Assembly: GCA_013297755.1 (NCBI GenBank)
Contig: JAAFIH010000015.1
Coordinates: 1 to 64,000, forward strand
Length of the DNA: 64,000 nt
Origin: Cytophagales bacterium
GTDB taxonomy: Bacteria > Bacteroidota > Bacteroidia > Cytophagales > UBA9547
Direction: 5' to 3'
This document shows, in pieces, positions 1 to 8,145 of this stretch. The position numbers were made by a program, and so were the translations under genes. The notes under the pieces are model-generated. The model saw only the letters and a list, made by a program, of their open reading frames with translations, did no database searches and was not told where the DNA came from. The stretch's first letter is position 1, and every line of letters starts with the position of its first letter.

Positions 1-1
1 A

Positions 2-196
2 AATCATAGCTGGACTACAATAATTGGCATAATGAACACGCAAAAAGTAGTAACGACATCCTTTATAAACCACAAAAACCAACTAATCATGTTAAAAAAA
101 TGCAGCGAACCAAACGCACAAGTTTTAGAAATATACCAAGCCACAAAATATAAAACTAAACCATTTAGTATGAAAAAGTTTGTGTTACCCCAATAG
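2..196 (+). CDS. Transposase C-terminus, IS4-like (5' end outside the window)
   Basis: An open frame enters from the left edge and stops at 194-196, giving the last 64 residues of a protein. The tail has a CSEPN motif, then IYQATKYKTKPF, then KKFVLPQ. From memory, this Cys-Ser-x-Pro-Asn / basic-Tyr-Lys / KK tail resembles C-termini of DDE transposases of the IS4 type in Bacteroidota. The catalytic DDE residues would lie outside the window, so the family call is inference. An internal ATG at 32 is only a methionine inside the frame. A transposase end fits the accessory nature of the next 8 kb. No terminal inverted repeat was identified downstream of the stop. Confidence 0.5.
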   Translation, partial: NHSWTTIIGIMNTQKVVTTSFINHKNQLIMLKKCSEPNAQVLEIYQATKYKTKPFSMKKFVLPQ

Positions 197-427
197 AAAA
201 TAAAAACAACTTAATAGTCTGATAATCAAGGCTTTATGTAAAATTTGATACAAGTTGGGTTAAGAGGCAATTTTAAATAATTGAAAAACAGCGTTGTTAT
301 TTATTTCTACGACCATAGTCACGTTTATTTTATGTAAAAATACTACTATTAAATAGTATTTCATATTTTTTGAAATAATTTTTAAACCCTGACAAATTCT
401 GGCACTATGCCACCCTACATTTGTAAC

Positions 428-520
428 ATGAAAAACGAAAAACCACTCAAATTTTATATTCCACATTTTTTAGGATGGCAAAACCATGAAGCTGTTTTGA
501 GTGTTGATACTCTTTTGTAA
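428..520 (+). pseudogene. Remnant resembling a DUF4160 gene
   Basis: A 30-codon frame starts at ATG 428, just after a TACATTTG box (416-423) that fits the Bacteroidota -7 element. It contains PHFLGWQNHEAVLSV, close to the PHFH...YQ.hEAV core of DUF4160 proteins, and stops after VDTLL. A related but diverged fragment (YFLELQNHEAVLS) is at about 3764-3813. The two lie on either side of the KAP, toxin-antitoxin and DUF6934 genes. The rest of 197-552 shows no gene. Confidence 0.4.
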
Positions 521-552
521 ATGGGTGTGGAAAATTATTAATATTTGGCAAA

Positions 553-2022
553 TTATAATTCAATTAAATTCTCGTCTTTTTTAATTTTCAAGAGTATATC
601 ATAGGCTTTTAATAAATAATTTAGAAAACTTATATTTCCAGTTTTGTGATAATCCTCTTTTTTAATTGGATAAATTTCTAAACTACAATAAAATAAATTT
701 CTGTTATCGGTTAATGATTTATATTCAAATCTAAATTCATCTATTTCTACTTTTAATAGATTAACTATCTTTTCATCTTGAATTTTAATTTTATAACCTA
801 AAATAGGTATAATAAATTTTAAACCCTCTTTAATATTCTCCTCTTTAGAATTATCTGAATATTGTTCAATATTTGTGCTTTTGCAATTTTCCAAAGCTTT
901 TTTCAATGAATCTGAACTGCCAAGTAAGTATTCAAGAAAATCTAACAACATTACACCCATATAATTCCAGCTCTGTGTATAACCAGGATGTAAAGGGGTT
1001 CTATAATTTTTAATATGATAATTTGAGTTGTATAGGTTTTTGAAGTGCCTAATGTTTATTTGATTTGAATTGATTAAAAGTTCAATTATAAAAGCTATTA
1101 CACTTTTTAGATCTGTATTGCTTTTTAAATTAAAGACTATTTTGTGGTTTTCATCATGTTGGATTGAGTTTAGAAAATAATCAATAGTTTTGCTAAGCTC
1201 AAATTTTAAGTTAAATCTAAAAACTTCTTTTGAGCGAAATTTATCTATGTATCCATTGAAATCTACATTAGATCCATATTTTGCATGATAAATATTTCTA
1301 ATGTTTTGAATATCACATACAATAATAATATGGCTAAATTTGAATTTATTTTTCCCCTCTTCTAAATCAAAATATGCAGAAAATATATTTAAAATTCTAA
1401 AAATGTGTTGTGGGTCTATTCTATCTAAATCATCTATCACTAAAACTGATTTTTTATTTTTATTAATCGATCCAATAGTTTCTTGGATGATTGAAGTAAT
1501 CAAATCATTTTCTAAATAAGTGCCATTTTTATTTTCAAATGATTTTAGATAATTTTCTAATTGTTGAGATTTATTTGAGGTAGTTTTTATATTATTAACT
1601 TCTTTTGCAATTTCAAGTAGATTTTTAGCAATTTTAGAAATTTCTTCTCCAACTTTTGGAACACATTCTACAATTTTTGTTACAAAATCATAAGGTCTAT
1701 TTTCAATATAAAATTTCAAGTTTTCAACGAAAGTTGTTTTTAAAACTTCATTTTCTAAAATTAAATTCTTTGCAATAATTTGTATCACAATATTGAATTT
1801 TATCAATTCAAATATATCTTCATTACTAGAAACAACATAATTTACTGGGGATATTCTGAAGTATTCATATTTTTCTTTGTTTTCTTCAGTGTTTACAAAA
1901 AAATCATTTAAAAAATAAGTTTTGCCAGAGCCAAATTCTCCAGAAAAAATAATTCTTTGATTGTCGGCTGTGAGATGTCTTTTAAACTCTTTTGAAATTT
2001 GGGTACTTTCTATTCTTTTCAT
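553..2022 (-). CDS. KAP family P-loop NTPase
   Basis: The 489-residue protein has a Walker A motif GEFGSGKT at residues 28-35 and a Walker B region SVLVIDDLDRID near residue 195, followed by a helix-rich C-terminal half. The ID-DLDR form of Walker B is characteristic of KAP NTPases, a STAND-like group that includes the phage-exclusion protein PifA. Many KAP proteins carry membrane helices between Walker A and B. This one has an amphipathic lysine-rich stretch there and no obvious transmembrane segment, so it is probably cytosolic. It stands alone and is divergent from the toxin-antitoxin genes. A defence role is plausible from the family and the location, but is inference. Confidence 0.8.
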   Translation of the reverse strand: MKRIESTQISKEFKRHLTADNQRIIFSGEFGSGKTYFLNDFFVNTEENKEKYEYFRISPVNYVVSSNEDIFELIKFNIVIQIIAKNLILENEVLKTTFVENLKFYIENRPYDFVTKIVECVPKVGEEISKIAKNLLEIAKEVNNIKTTSNKSQQLENYLKSFENKNGTYLENDLITSIIQETIGSINKNKKSVLVIDDLDRIDPQHIFRILNIFSAYFDLEEGKNKFKFSHIIIVCDIQNIRNIYHAKYGSNVDFNGYIDKFRSKEVFRFNLKFELSKTIDYFLNSIQHDENHKIVFNLKSNTDLKSVIAFIIELLINSNQINIRHFKNLYNSNYHIKNYRTPLHPGYTQSWNYMGVMLLDFLEYLLGSSDSLKKALENCKSTNIEQYSDNSKEENIKEGLKFIIPILGYKIKIQDEKIVNLLKVEIDEFRFEYKSLTDNRNLFYCSLEIYPIKKEDYHKTGNISFLNYLLKAYDILLKIKKDENLIEL

Positions 2023-2117
2023 ATTTTTTTAAAAACAAAAGTATAATCTTCTGTACATATATAATCAACATAAATTAAAATTATAGCTTAATATCTAAAG
2101 AAAGTTATCAACAAAAA

Positions 2118-2200
2118 ATCTCTCTCCCCCAAATCTATTTTCCAAAAATTTAGTATAATAAATTAAGTTTCAGAAAATAGGATATGAACAGAAATATTAA
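2118..2200 (+). repeat. Direct repeat A, copy 1: duplicated promoter and start of the beta-oxidation gene
   Basis: These 83 bp match 4309-4391 with two mismatches. The repeat includes the untranslated region and the first five-plus codons (MNRNIK) of the beta-oxidation gene at 4375. In this copy the ATG at 2184 opens a frame of only 13 codons that ends at 2225, so it is a decapitated gene start. The 2.1 kb between the copies carries phd-yoeB, the DUF6934 gene, remnants and the Kunitz-type lipoprotein. Confidence 0.9.
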
Positions 2201-2239
2201 AATAAATGCATATATTCGTACTTAAATAATAACTTAATT

Positions 2240-2491
2240 ATGAATGTAGTTAACTATACTGATTTTAGACTAAACTTAAAGAAAAGACTAGATGATGTTT
2301 CAGACTCTAATGATTTGTTGATTATAAACAGACCAGATAATAAAAATGTGGTTTTAATTTCGCTACTAGAATACAACTCTCTGCAAGAAACATTGCATGT
2401 TTTAAGTTCTGAAAAAAACAGAATTAGACTTGCAGAAGCCATAGATCGTACAAATAAAGGAATTATTGAATCTCATTCTTTGATAGATTAA
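2240..2491 (+). CDS. Phd/YefM family antitoxin
   Basis: The 83-residue protein begins MNVVNYTDFRLNLKKRLDDV and has the LIINRPDNKNVVLISLLEYNSL stretch (residues about 27-49) typical of the Phd/YefM DNA-binding fold, then a charged C-terminal tail that would wrap the toxin. Its stop codon overlaps the toxin ATG by one nucleotide, so translation is coupled. By family it binds YoeB, neutralises it, and represses its own promoter as a complex. The promoter region lies partly in the duplicated leader at 2118-2200. Confidence 0.9.
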   Translation: MNVVNYTDFRLNLKKRLDDVSDSNDLLIINRPDNKNVVLISLLEYNSLQETLHVLSSEKNRIRLAEAIDRTNKGIIESHSLID

Positions 2492-2751
2492 TGCAACTTT
2501 CTTGGGATAAATATGCATGGGAAGATTATCTTTATTGGCAAACGACTGATAAAAATACGCTTCGAAAAACCAATGAATTGATTAGAGAATGTATGCGAAC
2601 ACCATTTGAAGGAAAAGGCAAACCAGAACCTTTGAAAGAAAATTTAAGTGGTTATTGGTCTCGCAGAATTGATAGGGAACATAGATTAATTTATAAAGTA
2701 TTTGAAAATAGTATTCACTTAATTTCTTGTAGGCATCACTATTGCACTTAA
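2491..2751 (+). CDS. yoeB: YoeB family toxin (mRNA interferase)
   Basis: The 86-residue protein has the full Txe/YoeB pattern: W5-x-KYAWEDYLYWQ at the N-terminus, KGKPEPLKENLSGYWSRRI in the middle, and the catalytic end EHRLIYKVF...ISCRHHY. Family knowledge makes it a ribosome-dependent endoribonuclease that cleaves mRNA in the A site. The expected general base, arginine and C-terminal His/Tyr residues are all present, so it looks active. It is translated directly after its antitoxin. A decayed copy of the same C-terminus lies at 3461-3526. Confidence 0.93.
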   Translation: MQLSWDKYAWEDYLYWQTTDKNTLRKTNELIRECMRTPFEGKGKPEPLKENLSGYWSRRIDREHRLIYKVFENSIHLISCRHHYCT

Positions 2752-2801
2752 GTTTAATTTTAAGAAAAAGCTCTCATATTTTTATATAAAGAAATTCAAT
2801 C

Positions 2802-3242
2802 ATGAAATTACCCCATTATGAGCTTATTGCTGAGAAAACATTAAAAGTTTATGAATTTACAAGCGAAGGTCCAAAAGGTCAAATACCAAAACTTATTAAA
2901 TTTAGTGAAACTGCATTAAAAGGATATTATAATCTTGCTTTTGGTGATAAAGACCTTAAAACTGGCGAAATTGATGATAATGTTGTTTCAAATAATGGAG
3001 ATAGTGAACAAGTTTTAGCAACGGTAGTTTCAGCTGTATATATGTTTACAGAAACCTATAGTTATGCTTGGGTGTATGCAACTGGAAGCACAAAATCTAG
3101 AACCAGACTTTACAGAATGGGAGTAACAAAATATATTGATGAAATAAAAAATGACTTTTATATATTTGGACAACTTGAAGGAGAATGGGAAGAATTTCAA
3201 AAAGATAAAGAATATAATGCTTTTGTGGTTAGGAGGAAATAA
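2802..3242 (+). CDS. DUF6934 family protein
   Basis: This 146-residue protein begins MKLPHYELIAEKTLKVYEFTSEGPKG, has a central AYMFTETYSYAW-like region, then TGSTKSRTRLYRM, and ends in a charged tail. I recognise the pattern as the DUF6934 family of small Bacteroidota proteins; the number is from memory. No catalytic motif is evident. It follows yoeB by 50 bp on the same strand, and a 52-codon gene lies 31 bp downstream, a pairing reminiscent of two-gene toxin-antitoxin or immunity modules. The function is unknown. Confidence 0.65.
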   Translation: MKLPHYELIAEKTLKVYEFTSEGPKGQIPKLIKFSETALKGYYNLAFGDKDLKTGEIDDNVVSNNGDSEQVLATVVSAVYMFTETYSYAWVYATGSTKSRTRLYRMGVTKYIDEIKNDFYIFGQLEGEWEEFQKDKEYNAFVVRRK

Positions 3243-3273
3243 TGTAAATTTGTAATAATAAATATCTAGGGCA

Positions 3274-3432
3274 ATGAAATCAATAAAAGAATTAAACGAT
3301 AAAAAAATACCCATAGTTAGAATTGACAATTCACTAGAAAAGTATTTGAAAATGCCTATTTTTCAAGATAAAGTAGATAAAGCTAATGAAGCATTAAGAA
3401 CTATAGGGCTTCCAAAAATTGTTGGAAAGTGA
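3274..3432 (+). CDS. Small protein paired with the DUF6934 gene
   Basis: The 52-codon frame reads MKSIKELNDKKIPIVRIDNS at its start and ends ALRTIGLPKIVGK. It is compact, without signal peptide or membrane segment, and lies 31 bp after the DUF6934 gene in the same direction. The composition is normal for a real protein, and the N-terminal beta-strand with the helical end is orderly. It may be the partner of the DUF6934 protein. No function is known. Confidence 0.5.
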   Translation: MKSIKELNDKKIPIVRIDNSLEKYLKMPIFQDKVDKANEALRTIGLPKIVGK

Positions 3433-3460
3433 ATTTCATGCAAATATCATGATTCAAAAT

Positions 3461-3526
3461 AAACTATTTATTTATAAAGTATTTAGAAATAGTATTCATC
3501 TGATTTCTTTTAGTCATCGTTATTGA
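3461..3526 (+). pseudogene. Fossil of a second yoeB C-terminus
   Basis: Translation gives KLFIYKVFRNSIHLISFSHRY and a stop. This aligns residue by residue with the end of the intact YoeB at 2491-2751 (RLIYKVFENSIHLISCRHHY). Nothing upstream continues the toxin. It is the remnant of a lost second toxin gene, or the edge of an earlier recombination. Confidence 0.8.
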
Positions 3527-3581
3527 AAAATAAAGGTGGTAATTTTCAATTAATACTAAATTTACATAAAATATTACCGCT

Positions 3582-3923
3582 ATGCCTGTAATTTCAATGT
3601 TTTATGGAATAAAATAATGACAACGCTATTATCATTTTCGTTTTTGTCTCCTTTAGAGTTGGTTTGTACTTTTAATGATAAATCTGTAAAAAAGATAAAT
3701 TTGAGCTCTATTTCAAATAGTTAAGCTTTTTCTTTTTTTAAATGACAGTTACCTTGTTATAAATCATCACTATTTTTTAGAATTGCAAAATCATGAAGCA
3801 GTTTTGAGTGCAGGTAAACTTTGGTATTTGGAGGTGGAAAAAGATAAAATATGTGGATTTTTAAGACTTAATTTAATAATTATTTTGTTTGATTTCAAAT
3901 TTTTGCAAGATTTGTATAAGTAA
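3582..3923 (+). pseudogene. Decayed DUF4160-like gene
   Basis: An ATG at 3582 gives MPVISMFYGIK and a stop; MPVISMFYGI is the usual start of DUF4160 proteins. Further on, the frame ending at 3921-3923 contains HHYFLELQNHEAVLSAGKLW, resembling the middle of the family. The two parts are in different frames with stops between them, so the gene is broken. The middle part resembles the fragment at 428-520. Confidence 0.5.
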
Positions 3924-3967
3924 TACTTAATTAGTGGTTGGTAATTAAACTATCTTAAATTTATAAC

Positions 3968-4219
3968 ATGAAAATCAAACTTCAAATTTCTATGACAATT
4001 ATAGTCCTTATTTTAGGGCTTAGCAATTGTTCAAAAGACTGTATTACAACAATTACTACATGTAAGGAAACAGTTCCCACAGATGAAATGTGCCTTGCGG
4101 CTTTTGAAAGATGGTTTTTCAATAAAACAAAAAATAAATGTGAGAAAATAGGATATAGTGGTTGCTCACAAAAAGGTTTTGCTACACAGCAAGAATGCGA
4201 TGGGTGTAAATGCAAATAG
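3968..4219 (+). CDS. Kunitz/BPTI-like small lipoprotein
   Basis: The 83-residue precursor has a hydrophobic signal and a lipobox-like LSNC with the cysteine at residue 21, so it is probably a lipoprotein. The mature part contains C-x9-C-x15-C-x7-C-x10-C with AFERWFFN and GYSGC, close to the Kunitz (BPTI) protease-inhibitor pattern (usually C-x8-C-x15-C-x7-C-x12-C-x3-C). The last spacing is short and the end reads CDGCKC, so the disulphide pattern may differ. The family inhibits serine proteases. Here the target could be a host, prey or self protease; that is inference. It lies inside the module bounded by repeat A. Confidence 0.7.
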   Translation: MKIKLQISMTIIVLILGLSNCSKDCITTITTCKETVPTDEMCLAAFERWFFNKTKNKCEKIGYSGCSQKGFATQQECDGCKCK

Positions 4220-4308
4220 AAATAATATTTTCAAATAAAAAGTAATTAGAAGATTAGTGGCTGAAAAGTTATTTTAAACTTACTAGTACTTTTTTTCTAC
4301 TGAAAATT

Positions 4309-4391
4309 ATCTCCCTCCCCCAAATCTATTTTCCAAAAATTTAGTATAACAAATTAAGTTTCAGAAAATAGGATATGAACAGAAATATTAA
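4309..4391 (+). repeat. Direct repeat A, copy 2: native leader and start of the beta-oxidation gene
   Basis: This is the functional copy of the 83-bp repeat, running from a pyrimidine tract (4309-4321) through the leader into codon 6 of the gene at 4375. It differs from 2118-2200 at two positions. The promoter of the gene is presumably within or upstream of it. Confidence 0.9.
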
Positions 4392-6780
4392 GAAAGTAGC
4401 CGTTTTAGGTTCAGGAGTAATGGGGAGTAGAATTGCTTGTCATTTTGCAAATATTGGTTTGGATGTATTGTTGCTAGACATAGTTCCAAAAGAACTTTTG
4501 CCTGAAGAAACAGCCAAAGGACTCACCACAGAATCTAAAGTTTTTAGAAATAGAATTGTAAATGCAGCTTTTGATGCCACACTCAAAGCAAATCCTGCTG
4601 CTCTGTACAAAAAATCATTTTCAGCAAGAGTAAAATTGGGCAATTTTGATGACGATTTACCCAAAATTGCAGATTGCGATTGGGTGATAGAGGCTGTAGT
4701 CGAAAATTTAGCCATCAAAAAATCACTTTATGATAAAGTAGATCAATTTCGCAAAACTGGAACGTTGATTTCTTCTAACACATCAGGAATTCCTATTCAC
4801 CTCATGGCAGAAGGCAGAAGCGAAGATTTTCAAAAACACTTTTGTGGCACCCATTTTTTTAATCCACCACGTTATTTGAAATTATTAGAAATTATTCCAT
4901 GTCCTAAAACAGAACCATCAGTCATAGATTTTTTTATGAACTATGGCGACTTGTATTTGGGCAAAACTACAGTGTTGTGCAAAGACACACCTGCATTTAT
5001 TGCCAATAGAGTAGGAATATATTCCATTATGGAAATATTAGCAGTGGCACAAAAATTGGAGCTTTCTGTAGAAGATGTAGACAAACTGACTGGTCCAGTT
5101 TTGGGAAGACCAAAATCTGCCACATTTAGAACTGGTGATGTGGTAGGTTTAGACACCTTGATTAATGTAGCCAATAATTTAACAGCTTCTTTGAAAACTG
5201 ATGAAGCAGTAGGACTTTTTGCCATTCCAGATTTTCTCAAAAAAATGGCAGAAAACAAATGGTTGGGAGACAAAACAGGACAAGGATTTTACAAAAAAAC
5301 AAAAGCTGCTGATGGCTCAACTGAAATATTGAGTTTGGATTTGAAAACGCTTGAATATAAACCTCAAACCAAATCAAAATTTGCAACTTTGGATCAAACC
5401 AAAACAATTGATGATGTAAAAAAACGATTGAAAGTTTTTGTGGCTGGCACAGACAAAGCAGCTGATTTCTATAGACAAACTTTTGGTGGACTTTTTGCTT
5501 ATGTGAGCAATCGTGTACCAGAAATTGCAGATGAATTATACAAAATTGACGATGCTATCAAAACTGGTTTTGGATGGGAAATGGGTCCTTTCGAGATGTG
5601 GGAAGCCATTGGCATAAAAGAAGGAATAGAACTCATCAAAGCAGTAGGAAGAACGCCTTCTGAGTGGGTGGTGAAACTAGCAGAAAAAACATCATTTACC
5701 AGTTTCTACACATCTATGAGTGGAAAACGTTTTTACTATGATATTCGCTCAGGCGAGATGAAAGTAATTCCTGGTACTGAAGCATTTATATTATTAGATA
5801 ATTACAGAAGTAGCAAACCTGTGTGGGCTAATGCTGGTGCTACTTTGCATGATATAGGAGATGGAGTATTGAATCTAGAATTTCATTCTAAAATGAACAC
5901 TCTTGGCAGTGAAGTTATTTCTGCCATCAATCAATCTATAGATATTGCTGAAAAAAGCTACAGAGGCTTGGTAATAGCCAACGAAGGAGTAAATTTTTCT
6001 GTAGGAGCAAATTTGATGGTATTGCTCATGAATGCTTATGAACAAGAGTGGGACGAAATCAATATGATGGTGGCCATGTTCCAAAAAACGATGATGAGAG
6101 CCAGATATTCGTCTGTACCAGTGGTAGTAGCTCCTCACAATATGGCTTTTGGCGGTGGATGTGAACTTACCATGCATGCAGATGTGGTGGTGGCTCATGC
6201 TGAATTGTATATTGGCTTGGTAGAATTTGGTGTAGGCTTGATTCCGGCAGGTGGTGGTTCAAAAGAATATACTTTGAGAGCTTCAGACGCCTTTTTGCAA
6301 GGTGGAGTAGAATTTAATGATTTGCAAAACAACTTTATGAATATAGCCATGGCAAAAGTGAGCACATCTGCGCATGAGGCTATGGAAAATGGTGTTTTGC
6401 GTAGCCATGATAAAATCGTTTTCAATAGAAACAGGCAAATCATCACTGCCAAAGAAGAAGTTTTAGAACTTGCCAATGCGGGATATACCATGCCTGTACC
6501 ACGCAAAGACATCAAAGTATTGGGCAAGGCAGGAATGGCAAATTTCTACACAGGAGCAGCCAGTATGTTAAGAGGAAACTACATCAGCGAACATGATATG
6601 AAAATATCTCAAAAATTGGCCTATGTGATGTGTGGAGGTGATTTGTCTTATCCTCAATTGGTTTCTGAACAATATTTATTAGACCTTGAACGTGAAGCCT
6701 TTGTATCACTTTGTGGCGAGAAAAAAACCCTTGAACGCATCAAAGCCATGTTGGATACTGGAAGGGCTTTGAGGAATTAG
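4375..6780 (+). CDS. 3-hydroxyacyl-CoA dehydrogenase / enoyl-CoA hydratase, FadN type
   Basis: The 801-residue bifunctional enzyme has the dehydrogenase first and the crotonase domain last, the order of FadN rather than FadB. The NAD-binding loop GSGVMG is at residues 12-17, the THFFNPP catalytic region near 160, and the C-terminal dehydrogenase domain around 200-430. The crotonase half (about 500-700) has FSVGANL for the oxyanion hole and GGGCEL with GLVEFGVGLIPAGGG. It oxidises and hydrates acyl-CoA intermediates in fatty-acid beta-oxidation. No thiolase or acyl-CoA dehydrogenase lies next to it. Both its 5' and its 3' end are duplicated nearby, and each pair of copies brackets an accessory module. 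Confidence 0.92.
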   Translation: MNRNIKKVAVLGSGVMGSRIACHFANIGLDVLLLDIVPKELLPEETAKGLTTESKVFRNRIVNAAFDATLKANPAALYKKSFSARVKLGNFDDDLPKIADCDWVIEAVVENLAIKKSLYDKVDQFRKTGTLISSNTSGIPIHLMAEGRSEDFQKHFCGTHFFNPPRYLKLLEIIPCPKTEPSVIDFFMNYGDLYLGKTTVLCKDTPAFIANRVGIYSIMEILAVAQKLELSVEDVDKLTGPVLGRPKSATFRTGDVVGLDTLINVANNLTASLKTDEAVGLFAIPDFLKKMAENKWLGDKTGQGFYKKTKAADGSTEILSLDLKTLEYKPQTKSKFATLDQTKTIDDVKKRLKVFVAGTDKAADFYRQTFGGLFAYVSNRVPEIADELYKIDDAIKTGFGWEMGPFEMWEAIGIKEGIELIKAVGRTPSEWVVKLAEKTSFTSFYTSMSGKRFYYDIRSGEMKVIPGTEAFILLDNYRSSKPVWANAGATLHDIGDGVLNLEFHSKMNTLGSEVISAINQSIDIAEKSYRGLVIANEGVNFSVGANLMVLLMNAYEQEWDEINMMVAMFQKTMMRARYSSVPVVVAPHNMAFGGGCELTMHADVVVAHAELYIGLVEFGVGLIPAGGGSKEYTLRASDAFLQGGVEFNDLQNNFMNIAMAKVSTSAHEAMENGVLRSHDKIVFNRNRQIITAKEEVLELANAGYTMPVPRKDIKVLGKAGMANFYTGAASMLRGNYISEHDMKISQKLAYVMCGGDLSYPQLVSEQYLLDLEREAFVSLCGEKKTLERIKAMLDTGRALRN
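6737..6780 (+). repeat. Direct repeat B, copy 1: last codons of the beta-oxidation gene
   Basis: The last 44 bp of the gene (IKAMLDTGRALRN and stop) recur at 8146-8189 with one mismatch. Similarity extends a few bases upstream (AAAACCCTT in both) with a one-base gap. The three genes at 6852-8142 lie between the copies. Confidence 0.9.
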
Positions 6781-6851
6781 GAGACATTAAATTATTTTGA
6801 TAAAAAGTTGTATCTAATTTAAAGTTTCTATTAATTGCAAAAAAAATAGTT

Positions 6852-7160
6852 TTGGATAATATAAAAAGTATTAACTTTTATTACGAGAAAAACCCATTAT
6901 ATAGAACTGTTCATGTAGATGGACTGATGGGAGGATTTACTCCTAATAATCAATTAAATTTGAATTTTTATGCTACAAGACGAACTATTCCCAAATCAAT
7001 TTCTAAAAATTTGTTAGAAAATGGAGTTTTAAGTCAAGAAGAAACAATTAGTAGCGACTCCAAGTCAGGATTTATTAACGAAATAGAATTTGGAGTTTAT
7101 ATGAGCCAAAGCACAGCAGAAAACCTATATGAATTTCTAAAAAAAACACTAAATAAATAA
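6852..7160 (+). CDS. Unknown protein, 102 residues (first of a three-gene module)
   Basis: The frame starts at TTG 6852 (there is no early ATG) and encodes a soluble protein with YRTVHVDGLMGGFTP near residue 17 and a C-terminal helix STAENLYEFLKKTLNK. Its size and its ending (beta-rich body, then an SxxxAxxLxxxL helix) recall DUF3467-like proteins, but this is a weak resemblance. It is one base away from the next gene, so the three genes are probably one operon. No function can be assigned. Confidence 0.55.
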   Translation: MDNIKSINFYYEKNPLYRTVHVDGLMGGFTPNNQLNLNFYATRRTIPKSISKNLLENGVLSQEETISSDSKSGFINEIEFGVYMSQSTAENLYEFLKKTLNK

Positions 7161-7161
7161 A

Positions 7162-7488
7162 ATGTCTAATTTTGTAAATAATCATGATGTAGGATATATA
7201 TCAACTAATAGTGATTACAATCCAATAAGAATTTGTTTTGAATACCTATTTAATGATGATGTAAGTCTTATTGATAGAAATGAATATGTTTTTTTATTTT
7301 TACAAAACTACTTAATAAGTGAAAATTATAATCTTATAAATGATTTTTTACTCGATTCAGCATGGTATGATTTACATTCTTCATTACTTAAAAGTGCCCT
7401 GATAATGACTCATAACAATACTACAATTTCTAATTCATCTAGTAAATTACAGCTAATTTACAATTCTAAAGTATCAAAAAAGAAGTAA
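7162..7488 (+). CDS. Unknown protein, 108 residues (second of a three-gene module)
   Basis: This gene starts at ATG 7162, one base after the previous stop. The protein is acidic and aromatic-rich in its N-terminal half (FEYLFNDDVSLIDRNEYVFLF) and ends with a basic KVSKKK tail. No signal peptide, membrane segment or known motif is visible. Tight packing with both neighbours indicates co-translation. The function is unknown. Confidence 0.5.
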   Translation: MSNFVNNHDVGYISTNSDYNPIRICFEYLFNDDVSLIDRNEYVFLFLQNYLISENYNLINDFLLDSAWYDLHSSLLKSALIMTHNNTTISNSSSKLQLIYNSKVSKKK

Positions 7489-8142
7489 TTGAAAAACTGG
7501 GAAGAGTTTAAAATTGAATCGTCTGAATTATCTATTTGCGGAACTCATATCGAAAATGATAGCATTCATGTTGGTATTTGTTGGAATTATGAAAATGATA
7601 AAAAAATATTTCACTTTTTGAATGGTGAAATTATTCCTATTGAATCGTTTTATGAAAATAAGTTTAAAAACTATTTTTTCAATCCAATAGATAACTTTTA
7701 TTCAGATGATATACCATCTTTAGTTGGACTTTCAAGATTGATTTCTAAAAATAAAATAAACAGATTTATTTTTAATAAAGAAGGAATTATATATGATGGT
7801 GGCATCTTTGAATTTGTTTCAGGTAATTATAATAAAACTAATAAATCGTCTAAAATTATCAATTGTGCTGCGTTTGTAATTGCACTTTTAAATACACTAA
7901 ATTATACATTAATAGATTGGGAAAGTTGGCCAAACTCAAATTTGCAGCAGTCAGACTATCTCAATATTTGGCTCGAAGAAAATAAAATACCAAAAGACGA
8001 ATGGGAATACTTTTATAATCAATCGAAAAAAATCAGAGGAAAACATGTTTTAGTTGCTCCTCAAGCAAACAGTAAACCTGCTCAATTTGAAGAAACAGAT
8101 AGAATGGCAAATGAATTTATATTTTCGCTTCAAAACCCTTAG
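7489..8142 (+). CDS. Unknown protein, possibly a permuted papain-like hydrolase
   Basis: The 217-residue frame starts with TTG directly after the preceding stop. It has HVGICWN near residue 27 and KIINCAAFVIALLNTLNY near residue 125. A His in an N-terminal strand and a later Cys heading a helix (NCxxFVxALL) is the order seen in circularly permuted papain-like enzymes (NlpC/P60 relatives). I infer a cysteine hydrolase of that kind with moderate doubt. The stop codon lies in the short stretch shared with repeat B. It has no signal peptide, so it should act in the cytoplasm or be delivered by something else. Confidence 0.5.
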   Translation: MKNWEEFKIESSELSICGTHIENDSIHVGICWNYENDKKIFHFLNGEIIPIESFYENKFKNYFFNPIDNFYSDDIPSLVGLSRLISKNKINRFIFNKEGIIYDGGIFEFVSGNYNKTNKSSKIINCAAFVIALLNTLNYTLIDWESWPNSNLQQSDYLNIWLEENKIPKDEWEYFYNQSKKIRGKHVLVAPQANSKPAQFEETDRMANEFIFSLQNP

Positions 8143-8145
8143 AGG

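Noticed and set aside
260..466. Leftward open frame of 68 codons
   Set aside because: Low-complexity AT-rich translation, overlaps the DUF4160-like fragment on the other strand, no family resemblance.
3030..3329. Leftward open frame opposite the DUF6934 gene
   Set aside because: Phe/Ile/Ser-rich shadow of the plus-strand gene, which has a recognised pattern and a good start.
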